Positions 32,921 to 40,806 of a stretch of 64,000 nucleotides of DNA are shown here, piece by piece; the first letter of the stretch is position 1, and every line of letters begins with the position of its first letter. The notes beneath the pieces are model-generated. The model was not told the origin of the DNA and searched no databases. It worked only from the letters and a program-made list of their open reading frames with translations. The position numbers and the translations under genes were made by a program. This stretch comes from an uncultured Piscinibacter sp. Its GTDB lineage: Bacteria > Pseudomonadota > Gammaproteobacteria > Burkholderiales > Burkholderiaceae_C. The stretch covers positions 1 to 64,000 of the forward strand of contig NZ_CALFYO010000016.1 of NCBI RefSeq assembly GCF_937952055.1, in the 5' to 3' direction.

Positions 32921-33037
32921 GCCCAACCTCTCGCTCGAGTGGTCCGCCACCGTGGTTGGACAAGGCCGCGGTAAGAACGAGCAGTGGAGAACTCCCGAGG
33001 CCACGCTTCAACTCTCGCGACTGAACGGTGGTTGGGC
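32921..33037 (+). other. attC-like site with perfectly complementary boxes
   Basis: R'' GCCCAAC (32921-32927) and R' GTTGGGC (33031-33037) are exact complements; 117 bp. The interior (GGTAAGAACGAGCAGTGG) is unlike the main type. Confidence 0.75.
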
Positions 33038-33094
33038 GGCGCCTTGCCGGCTCAGCAGGTCCGGCGACTCGAGACGCTCGGGGCCCGGAGCCCA

Positions 33095-33913
33095 TCAGCC
33101 GCCCGACTTCCGGGCGCGGGGGTCATATCCGGGGGGCAGGATCAGCTTGATGGTCGGATCTCTCGGCGCTGACTCGCGAAAGCGAGCCACCTCTGCCTTG
33201 AGTGCCGGAATCATCTGATCAATTGCCGCCACGAGACTCCTGCTGCGTGCCTCGCGAGACTTCTCCGAAAAGCCCACCAAGGTCGCCGAGCCACGATCGC
33301 GTGCAGTTCCACCTGCGTGCATCAGCAGGCGGCGACTGCGGATGTCGATGACGGCACAGTCAACGGCCGTCAACACATCAAAACGATCGCCCTCGATGAG
33401 GTAGGCACCGACACCGGTCCAATACAGAAACGACCAGCCACTCGAATCGGCATGTTGAACGAGGTCGTAGGAAATCAACGCGATCATGTCAAGGTTGAGC
33501 ATCGCCCCGACACGATCCAGGTTGCCAAAGCCACCTCCAGGTTCCAGATAGAGCGAGCCGACGGCCTCGATGTGTCGTACGAACGGGTAGTCGGCAAAGG
33601 CGTCTCGAACTCGACTGGCCAAAGCCTGCCGTTCGGGCTCCGACAAGCGGGAGGCCGAGCCGAGTTCGTCAGGCACGAAGGCCACGCCGATGCGGAAGGG
33701 AACGTGGATCTCCGCCAACTTCTGGCTGGGCGGTTCAGGGGTGTCGCTTCCCGGGTAGAGGAATTTCAGCACGGACGCCACGTGGCGCTGCTTGCTCTCC
33801 TGCTGCATCCCGGCACAAGCGCCGAGGGCTCCGGCCAGTGCGAGGCGCACGGGCAACACAAGCATTGAGCGAAGTGTGTCCCGCCGACTGTGGTGTGCGT
33901 CTCGACTTCCCAT
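33095..33913 (-). CDS. Rhombotarget-type lipoprotein on the reverse strand
   Basis: 272 residues. After RDTLRSMLVLPVRLALAG the lipobox LGAC predicts an acylated Cys. QESKQRHVASVLKFLYPG and HVPFRIGVAFVPDELG are the blocks I associate with the rhombotarget lipoprotein family, substrates of the rhombosortase/rhombotail system. The C-terminus KSGG lacks an obvious Gly-Gly-Ala-Gly sorting tail. GGAGGACGAGG precedes ATG 33913. Family assignment from memory; function unknown. It is the largest reverse-strand gene in the array. Confidence 0.72.
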   Translation of the reverse strand: MGSRDAHHSRRDTLRSMLVLPVRLALAGALGACAGMQQESKQRHVASVLKFLYPGSDTPEPPSQKLAEIHVPFRIGVAFVPDELGSASRLSEPERQALASRVRDAFADYPFVRHIEAVGSLYLEPGGGFGNLDRVGAMLNLDMIALISYDLVQHADSSGWSFLYWTGVGAYLIEGDRFDVLTAVDCAVIDIRSRRLLMHAGGTARDRGSATLVGFSEKSREARSRSLVAAIDQMIPALKAEVARFRESAPRDPTIKLILPPGYDPRARKSGG

Positions 33914-34046
33914 CCTCGTCCTCCGCTGTCGCAACAGTTCGACCATCCTAGCCCGTCCGTGACCCTGGCCTGCGATGCCCCGCCGGATCGGGCTCTGGCG
34001 CGTAGCCCCTGCCGGGTCAAGCCGCCTCGAGGCCTGCCATCGGGCG

Positions 34047-34113
34047 GCCCATGCACTCGTTCGCGAGGACCCTCCACCGTCACGGCGCTCGCGGCTCAGC
34101 TCAGGTGCTGGGC
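34047..34113 (+). other. attC site, 67-bp form, drifted
   Basis: R'' GCCCATG, R' GCTGGGC (34107-34113), hairpin absent. Confidence 0.75.
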
Positions 34114-34240
34114 ATCTCAGTGCAAGCGCACCGCGCGTCGGCCTGTACCGCTGCGGCAGTCATGTGGCATGCTGTCCACGGATCACGCGCGCTCCACGGT
34201 ATGTCGTGGTGTCCGCGATTCCGAAACAGAGGCAATCAGC

Positions 34241-34474
34241 GTGAACGCTTCAGAGAAGTCGACAAGTCAGCTCGTCCTCGCCTCCCTGCTTCGTTGTCCC
34301 TATTGCGGATTCGAGAAGTCGGAGTCGATGCCCACGGATGCCTGCCAGTACTTCTACGAGTGCACCAACTGCCACAGGCTCTTGCGACCGACTCCTGGCA
34401 ACTGCTGTGTGTTCTGTTCGTTCGGCACGGTGAAGTGCCCACCCGTGCAGTTGCAGCGGGGATGTTGCGGGTAG
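34241..34474 (+). CDS. GDCCVxC-type small cysteine-rich protein
   Basis: 77 residues with LLRCPYCGFEKSESMPTDAC (about 17-36), CTNCHRLLRP (about 43-52) and GNCCVFCSFGTVKCPPVQ (about 55-72). This is the GDCCVxC family, some members of which are selenoproteins with Sec in place of a Cys; here all positions are Cys and the D of GDCC is N. Probably binds zinc or another thiophilic metal. Start GTG 34241 follows CAGAGGCAATCAGC. Confidence 0.85.
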   Translation: MNASEKSTSQLVLASLLRCPYCGFEKSESMPTDACQYFYECTNCHRLLRPTPGNCCVFCSFGTVKCPPVQLQRGCCG

Positions 34475-34495
34475 GCGCCGGGCCACAAGGCTGCT

Positions 34496-34620
34496 GCGCA
34501 GCCCTTCTCGCGAACGGGCTCGCACCGGCGTGGACCATGGCCCGCCAGCCGGTGTGCACCATCGTCCGGCCAGCGACCGAGCGCCTTCCCGGCGTCGGCC
34601 GCTCCGCTGCAACCTCAGGT
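34496..34620 (+). other. attC site, long form, strongly drifted
   Basis: R'' GCGCAGC, R' CTCAGGT (34614-34620), 125 bp. The hairpin arms TGGCCCGCCAGC and CCGGCCAGCG barely pair. Confidence 0.72.
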
Positions 34621-34687
34621 CGACCCGACCCGACGCAAGGAGTACGCTGTCTTCCTGGCTGGCCTGGTGCGGCCCTGGGAGATGCCA

Positions 34688-34924
34688 ATGATGGGATGGA
34701 CTGACGGGTATGGATGGATGGGCTTCGGTTGGATCTTCATGCTGCTCTTCTGGGGCGCCATCATCGTTGGGGTTGTCGCTTTGATCCGCTGGTCCGCGAC
34801 GCGCAGCAGTGGGGAACAAGATGCGCCGCGCAGGACTCCGCTCGACATCCTGCAGGAGAGGTACGTACGAGGCGAAATCACACGCGAAGAGTATGAGCAG
34901 ATGCGCAAGGACATCTCACAGTAG
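34688..34924 (+). CDS. Small membrane protein with SHOCT domain
   Basis: 78 residues. A Gly/Trp-rich start (MGWTDGYGWMGFGW), one membrane segment (about 13-36) and a C-terminal SHOCT motif (TPLDILQERYVRGEITREEYEQMRKDI). SHOCT tails mediate oligomerisation in many small membrane proteins. ATG 34688 is favoured by GGGAG at the right distance; GTG 34667 and ATG 34682 are also in frame. A hairpin follows the stop. Confidence 0.88.
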   Translation: MMGWTDGYGWMGFGWIFMLLFWGAIIVGVVALIRWSATRSSGEQDAPRRTPLDILQERYVRGEITREEYEQMRKDISQ

Positions 34925-34951
34925 GTGCGACCGGAAATGGCGCGGTCGCAC
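34925..34951 (+). terminator. Hairpin after the SHOCT gene
   Basis: GTGCGACC and GGTCGCAC form a perfect 8-bp stem with an 11-base loop, directly after the TAG stop. There is no T tract, so intrinsic termination is uncertain. Confidence 0.45.
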
Positions 34952-35029
34952 GAGCTTCTGAACCCTCGGCGGCCTGCACCAAGGCCCATGGCTCTGCCCG
35001 ACTCCGGCGCCTGTCCATGCACAGGACAG

Positions 35030-35096
35030 CGGCCTTCCCTTCGCTCGGGTGGACCGCCACCGGCCAGCCGCCCGAGCCCTCCGCTGGAACGCTTGA
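35030..35096 (+). other. attC relic, short
   Basis: GCCTTCC then CTTCGCTCGGGTGG match R'' and the left arm; the end GGAACGCTTGAGC is a poor R'. Confidence 0.6.
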
Positions 35097-35169
35097 GCAG
35101 GATCACAGCCGCCCTGCCACCCATGCAGGCACACTGACCCGAGAGCCCAGGGCACCGAGGAGCCACGTC

Positions 35170-35442
35170 GTGGAGCACACTGTCGAGAAAACAGAATCCG
35201 GTCTGCGCATCACCGCAGTGGTCGACACAGACAAACAAGCCGCGCTGCTGGAGGCGTTCAGCAAGTGCGCCTCGGGTACTTGCTCGTGCCCAACGCCGCA
35301 GTACGACAAGTTGCAGGCCATGGATGTCCAGGCACGGCATGGCGTCGTATCGGTCGAACTCACGGCCAAGCCTGGTGAGGTGATCGACACAGCGGACGTT
35401 GAGCACTGCCTCGATCACACGGCAAAGCAGCTTGGGGCATAA
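35170..35442 (+). CDS. Hypothetical cysteine-containing protein
   Basis: 90 residues. VEHTVEKTESGLRITAVVDTDK, then FSKCASGTCSCPTPQYDKLQAM (about 35-56) with a CxxxxCxC cluster and a terminal C near residue 82. I recall conserved hypothetical proteins of this kind, but cannot name the family. GAGGAGCCACGTC precedes GTG 35170. It may share a metal-related theme with the GDCCVxC cassette 1 kb upstream, but that is only inference. Confidence 0.68.
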   Translation: MEHTVEKTESGLRITAVVDTDKQAALLEAFSKCASGTCSCPTPQYDKLQAMDVQARHGVVSVELTAKPGEVIDTADVEHCLDHTAKQLGA

Positions 35443-35484
35443 GTCTGCTCAGTCGCTCGCGGCTGGCACCGCGCCGCTGGGCGC

Positions 35485-35612
35485 GTCCTGAGCGTCTTGA
35501 CGGGGCGGCCCCGCACCGGCGTGGCACTTGGCCGGCCAGCCGGGGTGGTTCATCATCCGGTCACCGGGCCGGGCGCCGTACCGGCGCTCGCCCCTTGGCT
35601 CCGACGGGAGGC
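35485..35612 (+). other. attC site, long form, drifted
   Basis: R'' GTCCTGA, R' GGGAGGC (35606-35612), 128 bp; hairpin arms still readable (TTGGCCGGCCAGC). Confidence 0.75.
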
Positions 35613-35671
35613 CGCACCGAACCCCGACCCTCCCTTCGGCGATCACGCCCAGGCCATCACGGAGCCATCTC

Positions 35672-36082
35672 ATGTCCCTGATCAGCGATTTGGCTCAGGC
35701 CCCGGAGAATCTCCCCGCTCCGTCCCGATTCACGGCCTTCTGCGGCGTCCTCTACGCTGCCGCCGGCCTCGTCTTCCTTGCGTGGCCCGGAGTCGTCCAG
35801 ACCGTCTTTCGCGATCCAGCCTTCATCGGTCGGGAAGAGTCGCTGGTACGCGTCCTCGGCATGGTGGTGGCCGTCGTCGGCTGGTTCTACTTCTTCGGGG
35901 GCAGAACCGGAGGACGCCAGTTCGTCGCAGCCACTGTCGTTGATCGGCTGGTGCTGGTTCCTGCGGTGCTGGTCCCCACCGCTGCGGCGGGTGTCTTCCC
36001 GCACGTCATGCTGACATTTGCAGTGCTCGACCCGACACTCGCGCTTGTCGCGTGGTACCTGCTGAGCCGCAGGCCAGGCTAG
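35672..36082 (+). CDS. Hypothetical four-segment membrane protein
   Basis: 136 residues with membrane segments at about 19-40, 60-78, 88-105 and 108-130. GGAGCCATCTC precedes ATG 35672. The FFGGRTGGRQFVAATVVDR loop between the second and third segments is conserved-looking. No family name. No attC is visible between this gene and the next one (36083-36174). Confidence 0.68.
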   Translation: MSLISDLAQAPENLPAPSRFTAFCGVLYAAAGLVFLAWPGVVQTVFRDPAFIGREESLVRVLGMVVAVVGWFYFFGGRTGGRQFVAATVVDRLVLVPAVLVPTAAAGVFPHVMLTFAVLDPTLALVAWYLLSRRPG

Positions 36083-36174
36083 GCTGGGCATCTCCGCGGC
36101 ACTCGCCCCTGTTGCGCAGCACGCTGCGGCATTGGGGTAGAACGCTGCCCACAGTCCCTCAGGAGCGAAATTCC

Positions 36175-36564
36175 ATGACCACCCAAGGCTTTGTCGTCTC
36201 CCATGCTGCCGGCGCCAAGTTCGAACGGGGCCTTCGCTCGTTCTACGAGTACCGGGATCTGGGTATCAAGGAAGCTACCACCGGCCGAGTCGACGCCCAT
36301 GTCATCCGTGCTGCGGCTGGCAAGGAATTCTCGAGTCAGCCCCATATCCACAAGACCGCGTTCCAGCTGGTCTACGTGCTCAAGGGCTGGATCGAGTTCG
36401 AATACGAAGGCCAGGGGCGAGTTCGACTGGAGGCCGGCTCGTGCGTGCATCAACCTCCCGAGATTCGCCACAGAGAAGTCGGGCACAGCGAAGACATTGA
36501 AATGCTGGAGGTGGTGCTGCCGGCCGGCTTCGCGACGGAAGAGGTCAATTCAGTCGACGCATAG
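36175..36564 (+). CDS. Cupin domain protein
   Basis: 129 residues. HIHKTAFQLVYVLKGWIEFEYEG (about 58-80) is the first cupin motif with its His pair, and LEAGSCVHQPPEIRHREVGHS (about 85-105) the second, so a metal site with three His is plausible. Small-molecule binding or dioxygenase-like roles are both possible. CAGGAGCGAAATTCC precedes ATG 36175. Confidence 0.86.
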   Translation: MTTQGFVVSHAAGAKFERGLRSFYEYRDLGIKEATTGRVDAHVIRAAAGKEFSSQPHIHKTAFQLVYVLKGWIEFEYEGQGRVRLEAGSCVHQPPEIRHREVGHSEDIEMLEVVLPAGFATEEVNSVDA

Positions 36565-36583
36565 TGCCGCGAGCGCGAGTGCG

Positions 36584-36714
36584 GCGTGACCGATCGCGGG
36601 AGCCGACTGGTTGGTGCCGGCAGCGCACTTGGCCCGCGAGGCGCCCCCTGCCATCATTCGCCTCGCGTGCCGGACACCCCACCGGCGCTCGCCCGCCCCC
36701 TTCAATCGTCAGGC
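36584..36714 (+). other. attC site, long form, drifted
   Basis: R'' GCGTGAC, R' GTCAGGC (36708-36714), 131 bp. Confidence 0.8.
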
Positions 36715-36772
36715 CGCACGGCGTTCGGGCGCGCCGGCCGGGTCCGTTCGCCCAATCTCCCGAGAGATCACC

Positions 36773-37180
36773 ATGGCAACCGTCAAGCAGATCAAGAATC
36801 CAGAGAGCAGTCCGCGCGTCAAGGCCGTCTTTGATGACATTCGTGCGACGCGCAAGACCGATCTTGTCAACAACCTGTGGCGCGCGCTCGCGTTCGACCC
36901 GGCGTTGCTGGAGAACACATGGGCCGAGGTCAAAGGCCTGATGGCAACACCGACCCACCTTGATCCGCTCACCAAGGAACTGATCTACATCGCCGTTTCC
37001 ATTGCCAACTCCTGCGGCTACTGTGTCCACTCCCACACCGCAGCGGCTCGCGCCAAGGGAATGAGCGATGCGCAGCACGCAGAGCTGCTGGCGATCGTCG
37101 CCCTGGCCGCGAAGACGAATCACCTGGCCACCGGCCTTCAGGTCGCCGTCGACCCCGCGTTCGAGGCGAACGCCACGTAG
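36773..37180 (+). CDS. Carboxymuconolactone decarboxylase/AhpD-like protein
   Basis: 135 residues of the CMD family. C81-G-Y-C84-V-H86-S-H88 is the AhpD-type redox and proton-relay motif, suggesting peroxidase-type activity rather than lactone decarboxylation. DPLTKELIYIAVSIANSCGYC and KTNHLATGLQVAVDP fit the helical bundle. ATG 36773 follows CGAGAGATCACC. Normal length for the family. Confidence 0.9.
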   Translation: MATVKQIKNPESSPRVKAVFDDIRATRKTDLVNNLWRALAFDPALLENTWAEVKGLMATPTHLDPLTKELIYIAVSIANSCGYCVHSHTAAARAKGMSDAQHAELLAIVALAAKTNHLATGLQVAVDPAFEANAT

Positions 37181-37203
37181 CGGGGAGCCAAGGCGGCGCG
37201 CCA

Positions 37204-37440
37204 GTCGATCTTGAGCGTTCGCCTGCCTTCTGCCGGAACGGCCTGGGCCTCAGCACAAGCGGAGGGACTGTCTGCACCGAGTTCGCGGATGGTGCAGTTG
37301 CCTTCGTCAACCTGCAACCCGGGCTCAAGCTGGCGCCAGGATCGCCAAGCCTGCACGAGACACCTTCTACGGAGGCCAAGCCGGCAACTTCCAGGATCCG
37401 GACGGTCACCTCTGGGAAGTCGCCTTCAATCCCAGCCTTG
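37204..37440 (+). pseudogene. VOC family pseudogene with internal deletion
   Basis: One frame from 37204 reads VDLERSPAFCRNGLGLST and VCTEFADGAVAFVNLQPGLKLA, the first half of a VOC (glyoxalase-like) domain. A different frame from about 37337 reads ARIAKPARDTFYGGQAGNFQDPDGHLWEVAFNPS, its last quarter. The joining region (about 30 residues in intact relatives) is missing and the frame is shifted. No start codon remains. A clear remnant of a metal-binding VOC protein. Confidence 0.85.
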
Positions 37441-37456
37441 CATCCCCGACGCAGGC

Positions 37457-37494
37457 GCCTGCCCGTCGCCCCTGGCTCGACTCCAAGGTTCGGC
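37457..37494 (+). other. Possible minimal attC relic
   Basis: GCCTGCCCGTCGC and CTCCAAG-GTTCGGC are box-like at 38 bp spacing; a weak call. Confidence 0.35.
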
Positions 37495-37570
37495 CGCCGC
37501 CTCCGGAACCCCCGTTGCGTCCGGCAACCGCATCCGCTCCAATGGATGCTTCAACTCGCGAGGAGCGCCC

Positions 37571-37987
37571 ATGCCCAAGATCTCTGGCGGCTGTCTGTGT
37601 GGAGCAGTCAAGTACACCTCGGCGGCAGAGCCCGTCATGGCCGCGCTGTGCAATTGCCACCATTGCCAGAAGCAGTCGGGCTCGGCCTACTCGGTCAACG
37701 TCGCGATCCCCAAGGGAGCGCTGCAATTCACAAGCGAGAAGCCTGCCGTGTACGAGGACACCGGATCCAGTGGCATGCCGGTGTACCGGCACTTCTGCGC
37801 CCAATGCGGATCACCCATCTTCTCCGACGTGGTTGCCACCCCCACGCTCGACTGGCTGAAGGCAGGCACGCTCGATGACACCTCGTGGGTCGAACCATCG
37901 GTCAGCATCTGGTGCGAATCCGCCCAGGCGTGGGTGATGCAGCCGCAGGGGATGGCGGCCTTTGCTCAGAATCCGCCGGCGGTCTAG
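37571..37987 (+). CDS. GFA family zinc-binding protein
   Basis: 138 residues. GGCLCGAVKYTS (6-17), LCNCHHCQKQSGSAYSVNV (about 28-46) and HFCAQCGSPIFS (about 75-86) are the Zn-ligand blocks. The block ALQFTSEKPAVYEDTGSSG between them is typical of DUF-type GFA proteins. GGAGCGCCC precedes ATG 37571. The TAG stop lies in the next attC. Confidence 0.9.
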   Translation: MPKISGGCLCGAVKYTSAAEPVMAALCNCHHCQKQSGSAYSVNVAIPKGALQFTSEKPAVYEDTGSSGMPVYRHFCAQCGSPIFSDVVATPTLDWLKAGTLDDTSWVEPSVSIWCESAQAWVMQPQGMAAFAQNPPAV

Positions 37988-38108
37988 CCCTTCGCCGGCG
38001 CCCACTCGCTCTGGCGGGGCGCTTGGCTGGCAAGCCCGCCGAGCTTAGCATCCGCCCCGCGGACCAAGCGCCAGCTCGGCGCTCGCCCGCTCGACCCCAA
38101 CGTCAGCC
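37982..38108 (+). other. attC site, long form, drifted
   Basis: R'' GTCTAGC, R' GTCAGCC (38102-38108), 127 bp; hairpin now GCTTGGCTGGCAAGC. Confidence 0.78.
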
Positions 38109-38121
38109 CGCACGCACCACC

Positions 38122-38634
38122 ATGAGCAACTCGTCGACCTTTCTGTACTTCGCATACGGCTCGAACATGCTGTCGCGCCGCTTGCGGGCTCGGACGCCCT
38201 CGGCACGCGTCGTCGCCACAGCGGTTCTGCCATGCCACGAACTGCGCTGGCACAAGATCAGCCGCGACGGATCGGGCAAGTGCGACGCGGTGCAGGTTGC
38301 CTCGCCGGACTGTGTCGTCCACGGAGTGGTCTACGAGATCGACGGGGCCGAGAAGCCGTCGCTGGATGTCGCGGAAGGCATCGGCATGGGCTACAAGGAG
38401 AAGATGGTGAAGGTCCTCACCACCGCTGGCGAACTCGAGGCATGGACCTACCAGGCCACGAACACGGACCGACTTGCCCTCCCGTACACCTGGTACAAGG
38501 CACTCGTCGTCGCTGGCGCGCTCGAGCACGGTCTCCCCCACGCGTATGTGAAGGCATTGGAGGCGATCGCAACCAAGCCCGACAGAGACGAAGACCGCGC
38601 CGCGCAGAACCTGCAGCTCGTCAGCGCCAGCTGA
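38122..38634 (+). CDS. Gamma-glutamylcyclotransferase-like protein
   Basis: 170 residues. FAYGSNM (10-16) is the substrate-loop signature of the GGCT-like fold, with VVHGVVYEIDGAEKPSLDVAEG (about 68-89) supplying the catalytic acid region. A member would convert gamma-glutamyl amino acids or glutathione derivatives to 5-oxoproline. ATG 38122. The TGA stop is in the following site. Confidence 0.88.
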   Translation: MSNSSTFLYFAYGSNMLSRRLRARTPSARVVATAVLPCHELRWHKISRDGSGKCDAVQVASPDCVVHGVVYEIDGAEKPSLDVAEGIGMGYKEKMVKVLTTAGELEAWTYQATNTDRLALPYTWYKALVVAGALEHGLPHAYVKALEAIATKPDRDEDRAAQNLQLVSAS

Positions 38635-38686
38635 CCCTTCGCCTGGGGCACCCGTCCACGGCGGTCGCCTCGGCTCCGAGTCGGGC
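38629..38686 (+). other. attC site, 58-bp short form, drifted
   Basis: R'' AGCTGAC, R' GTCGGGC (38680-38686). Confidence 0.75.
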
Positions 38687-38692
38687 CCCACG

Positions 38693-39181
38693 ATGAACCA
38701 CGCTGCGCCTCACGGCTGCTTCCATCTGTCTGCCGTCTCGATCCGCCATGCCCTGGCTGCGGCGTTCGCAGCGACTTCGATCCCAGTGGCCATGTCAGCA
38801 CCAGAGTCCCTGCAGGAGCAGGTCTTCGCCGCCGAGCGAGCGTTCGCCAAGTCCATGGCCGATCGAAGCCTGACGGATTTCTCGGCCCACATCGCCGACG
38901 AGGCCGTCTTCTTCTCCGGCGCGGCTGCACTTCGCGGCAAGTCCGAGGTGGTGGCGGGCTGGTCTCGCTTCTTCGAGGCCGGGGCTGCACCGTTCTCCTG
39001 GTCGCCGGACCGGGTCGAAGTTCTCCAGTCGGGAACGCTGGCACTGAGCACCGGGCTGGTCCGCGACCCGGCCGGCAAGGTGATCGGCCGCTTCAACTCG
39101 GTGTGGCGCCAGGAATCCCCGGGGGTGTGGCGGGTGGTCTTCGACAAGGGCAGCCCGCCGGACCCTGGCGACGAGCAGTGA
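38693..39181 (+). CDS. Secreted NTF2-like (SnoaL/DUF4440) protein
   Basis: 162 residues. N-terminal hydrophobic segment about 14-34, likely a signal peptide, then AERAFAKSMADRSLTDFSAHIADEAVFFSG (helix and first strand of the cone) and GRFNSVWRQESPGVWRVVFDKG (closing strands). DUF4440-type proteins are mostly uncharacterised. ATG 38693 is six bases after the site. Confidence 0.83.
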   Translation: MNHAAPHGCFHLSAVSIRHALAAAFAATSIPVAMSAPESLQEQVFAAERAFAKSMADRSLTDFSAHIADEAVFFSGAAALRGKSEVVAGWSRFFEAGAAPFSWSPDRVEVLQSGTLALSTGLVRDPAGKVIGRFNSVWRQESPGVWRVVFDKGSPPDPGDEQ

Positions 39182-39183
39182 GG

Positions 39184-39310
39184 CTCTGACCCTTCGCTCG
39201 AGCAGACTCGCACGGGCACGGCACTTGGCCCGGGAGGCGCTCAGGATTAGCATCTGTCTCGCAGGCTTGGCGCCACGCCGGCGCTCGCCCGGACAGTCTG
39301 AACATCAGGG
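39184..39310 (+). other. attC site, long form, drifted
   Basis: R'' CTCTGAC, R' ATCAGGG (39304-39310), 127 bp. Confidence 0.8.
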
Positions 39311-39320
39311 CTTCATCGAT

Positions 39321-39818
39321 GTGAGCGTGCTCATACGCCGCCCCACCCTGGCCGACATGCCGGAGTTCCTCGCCTCGGCCCGGCGCAGCCGCTCGCTGCA
39401 TCGGCCCTGGGTGGCGGCGCCCGATACGCCCGCCAAGTACCGCGCATACCTGGAGCGCATGGCGCCGCCTTCGAACCACGCCTTCCTTGTCTGCCGATCC
39501 ACCGATCGAGCGCTCGTCGGCGTCATCAATCTCTCCAACATCGTTCGCGGCTCCTTCCAAAGCGGGTACTTGGGCTACTACGCCTTTGCGGGGCACGAGC
39601 GCCAGGGCCACATGCGCCGAGGTCTTCGAGCCGTCGTCCGCCACGCCTTCAAGGAGCTCAAGCTGCACAGGCTCGAGGCCAATATCCAGCCCGGCAACGC
39701 CGCTTCCATCGCTCTGGCCGCGTGCTGCGGGTTCAGGCAGGAGGGCTACTCTGCGCGCTACCTCAAGATCGGTGGGCGCTGGCGGGACCATGAGCGCTGG
39801 GCCATGCTGGCTTCCTAG
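39321..39818 (+). CDS. GNAT family acetyltransferase, RimJ type
   Basis: 165 residues. VINLSNIVRGSFQSGYLGYYAFAGHERQGHMRRGL (about 64-98, shown as the RimJ core) contains the acetyl-CoA loop, and LHRLEANIQPGNAASIALAACCGF (about 112-135) is the standard motif B. It matches the ribosomal-protein S5 alanine acetyltransferase type in layout. GTG 39321 chosen; GTG 39327 is also in frame. Confidence 0.87.
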   Translation: MSVLIRRPTLADMPEFLASARRSRSLHRPWVAAPDTPAKYRAYLERMAPPSNHAFLVCRSTDRALVGVINLSNIVRGSFQSGYLGYYAFAGHERQGHMRRGLRAVVRHAFKELKLHRLEANIQPGNAASIALAACCGFRQEGYSARYLKIGGRWRDHERWAMLAS

Positions 39819-39833
39819 CGCAGTCCGGAAGGC

Positions 39834-39960
39834 GCCCTCGCGCTTCGCTCGAGTGGATGGGCACCGCCATGGCACTTGGCCTGCCGGCTGGTCTGGTTCA
39901 TCATCCGGTCAGCAGGCCAAGCGCCTTCCCGACACGCCTGCCTCGGCTCACACGTTCGGG
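39834..39960 (+). other. attC site, long form, drifted
   Basis: R'' GCCCTCG, R' GTTCGGG (39954-39960), 127 bp. Confidence 0.8.
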
Positions 39961-39997
39961 TCCCTCCAGTTCCTCGATCGCTCCACGGAACCCTCCA

Positions 39998-40435
39998 ATG
40001 AATCGCGCCCTGGCCGTCTTCGCCGTGGCATTGGCGGCCACTTCGCCCGGCGCCGCCGCCGACGGCGACTCGAGGCAACTGGTGAGGATGCCGGCTCCGA
40101 TGGTGCGTCACATGCTCGGCAACATGCGCGATCACTTGCTGGCCATCACCGAGATCCAGCAGTCCATCGGCAAGGGAGACTTCCAGCAGGCCGCAGACAT
40201 CGCCGAAGTCCGGCTCGGCCTGTCGTCGCTGGATTCCCACGGTGCATCCCACATGGCTCCGTTCATGCCGAAGCAGATGCAGGATATCGGCACGCAGATG
40301 CACAAGGCGGCCAGCCAGTTCGCGCTGGTGGCGCAGGACTCGAGCGCGGACGGTAATGCCCTGCGGGCAGTCGCTGCACTGTCCGAGGTCACGCGGCAGT
40401 GCACGGCCTGCCACTCGGCGTATCGTGCGCACTGA
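39998..40435 (+). CDS. Secreted cytochrome c with C-terminal heme site
   Basis: 145 residues. Signal peptide about 1-21; a four-helix-like body (VRHMLGNMRDHLLAITEIQQ; AADIAEVRLGLSSL); and one heme site near the C-terminus, CTACHSAYR (about 134-142). The late CxxCH is the hallmark of cytochrome c' and c-556-type helical cytochromes. Periplasmic electron carrier or gas binder; partner unknown. ATG 39998. Confidence 0.87.
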   Translation: MNRALAVFAVALAATSPGAAADGDSRQLVRMPAPMVRHMLGNMRDHLLAITEIQQSIGKGDFQQAADIAEVRLGLSSLDSHGASHMAPFMPKQMQDIGTQMHKAASQFALVAQDSSADGNALRAVAALSEVTRQCTACHSAYRAH

Positions 40436-40456
40436 GGGGCACCGACGCCAGGCCTC

Positions 40457-40500
40457 TTGAACGCGCTGATCGTCCGTCTCGCGATGCCCAAAGACGTCAC
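40457..40500 (+). pseudogene. Possible N-terminal GNAT remnant
   Basis: The frame from TTG 40457 reads NALIVRLAMPKDVTA, like the start of many GNAT enzymes (VRLATPEDI pattern), then loses any resemblance. The stretch 40436-40627 otherwise holds nothing recognisable. Weak call. Confidence 0.3.
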
Positions 40501-40627
40501 TGCCGGATGGCGAACGCGGGGGCTGCGCTTCGGCGCAGGTCCCGGAACAGTTCGTTCACCGACTGTTTGTCGCCAGGGCTGGGAAGGCAAGCGGGCCGGC
40601 CGTGCGTGGCTTGCAGGCCGCTCCCAC

Positions 40628-40754
40628 CCTGCCAGTCCTCTCTGGCGGCTCAAGTGCCTCGTATGGCCCTTGGCGCACGAAGCGGTGATTCCTATCATCC
40701 GCCGTGCGGGCCTGGCGCCATGCCGGATCCGCCTGCGAAGCCCGAGCGACAGGC
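40628..40754 (+). other. attC relic, long form
   Basis: TGGCCCTTGGCGCACGAAGC and CCGTGCGGGCCTGGCGCC are the hairpin arms; the R' position reads GACAGGC (40748-40754), R'' is unreadable. Confidence 0.65.
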
Positions 40755-40806
40755 GGCACCGATACTCCCACGGGCGGAATCGCCCGGGGCTTCAGGAGAT
40801 GGCCAG

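Noticed and set aside
36083..36174. attC between the membrane protein and the cupin
   Set aside because: Only CGGCACTCGCCCC-like pieces are present, with no R'' or R' box.
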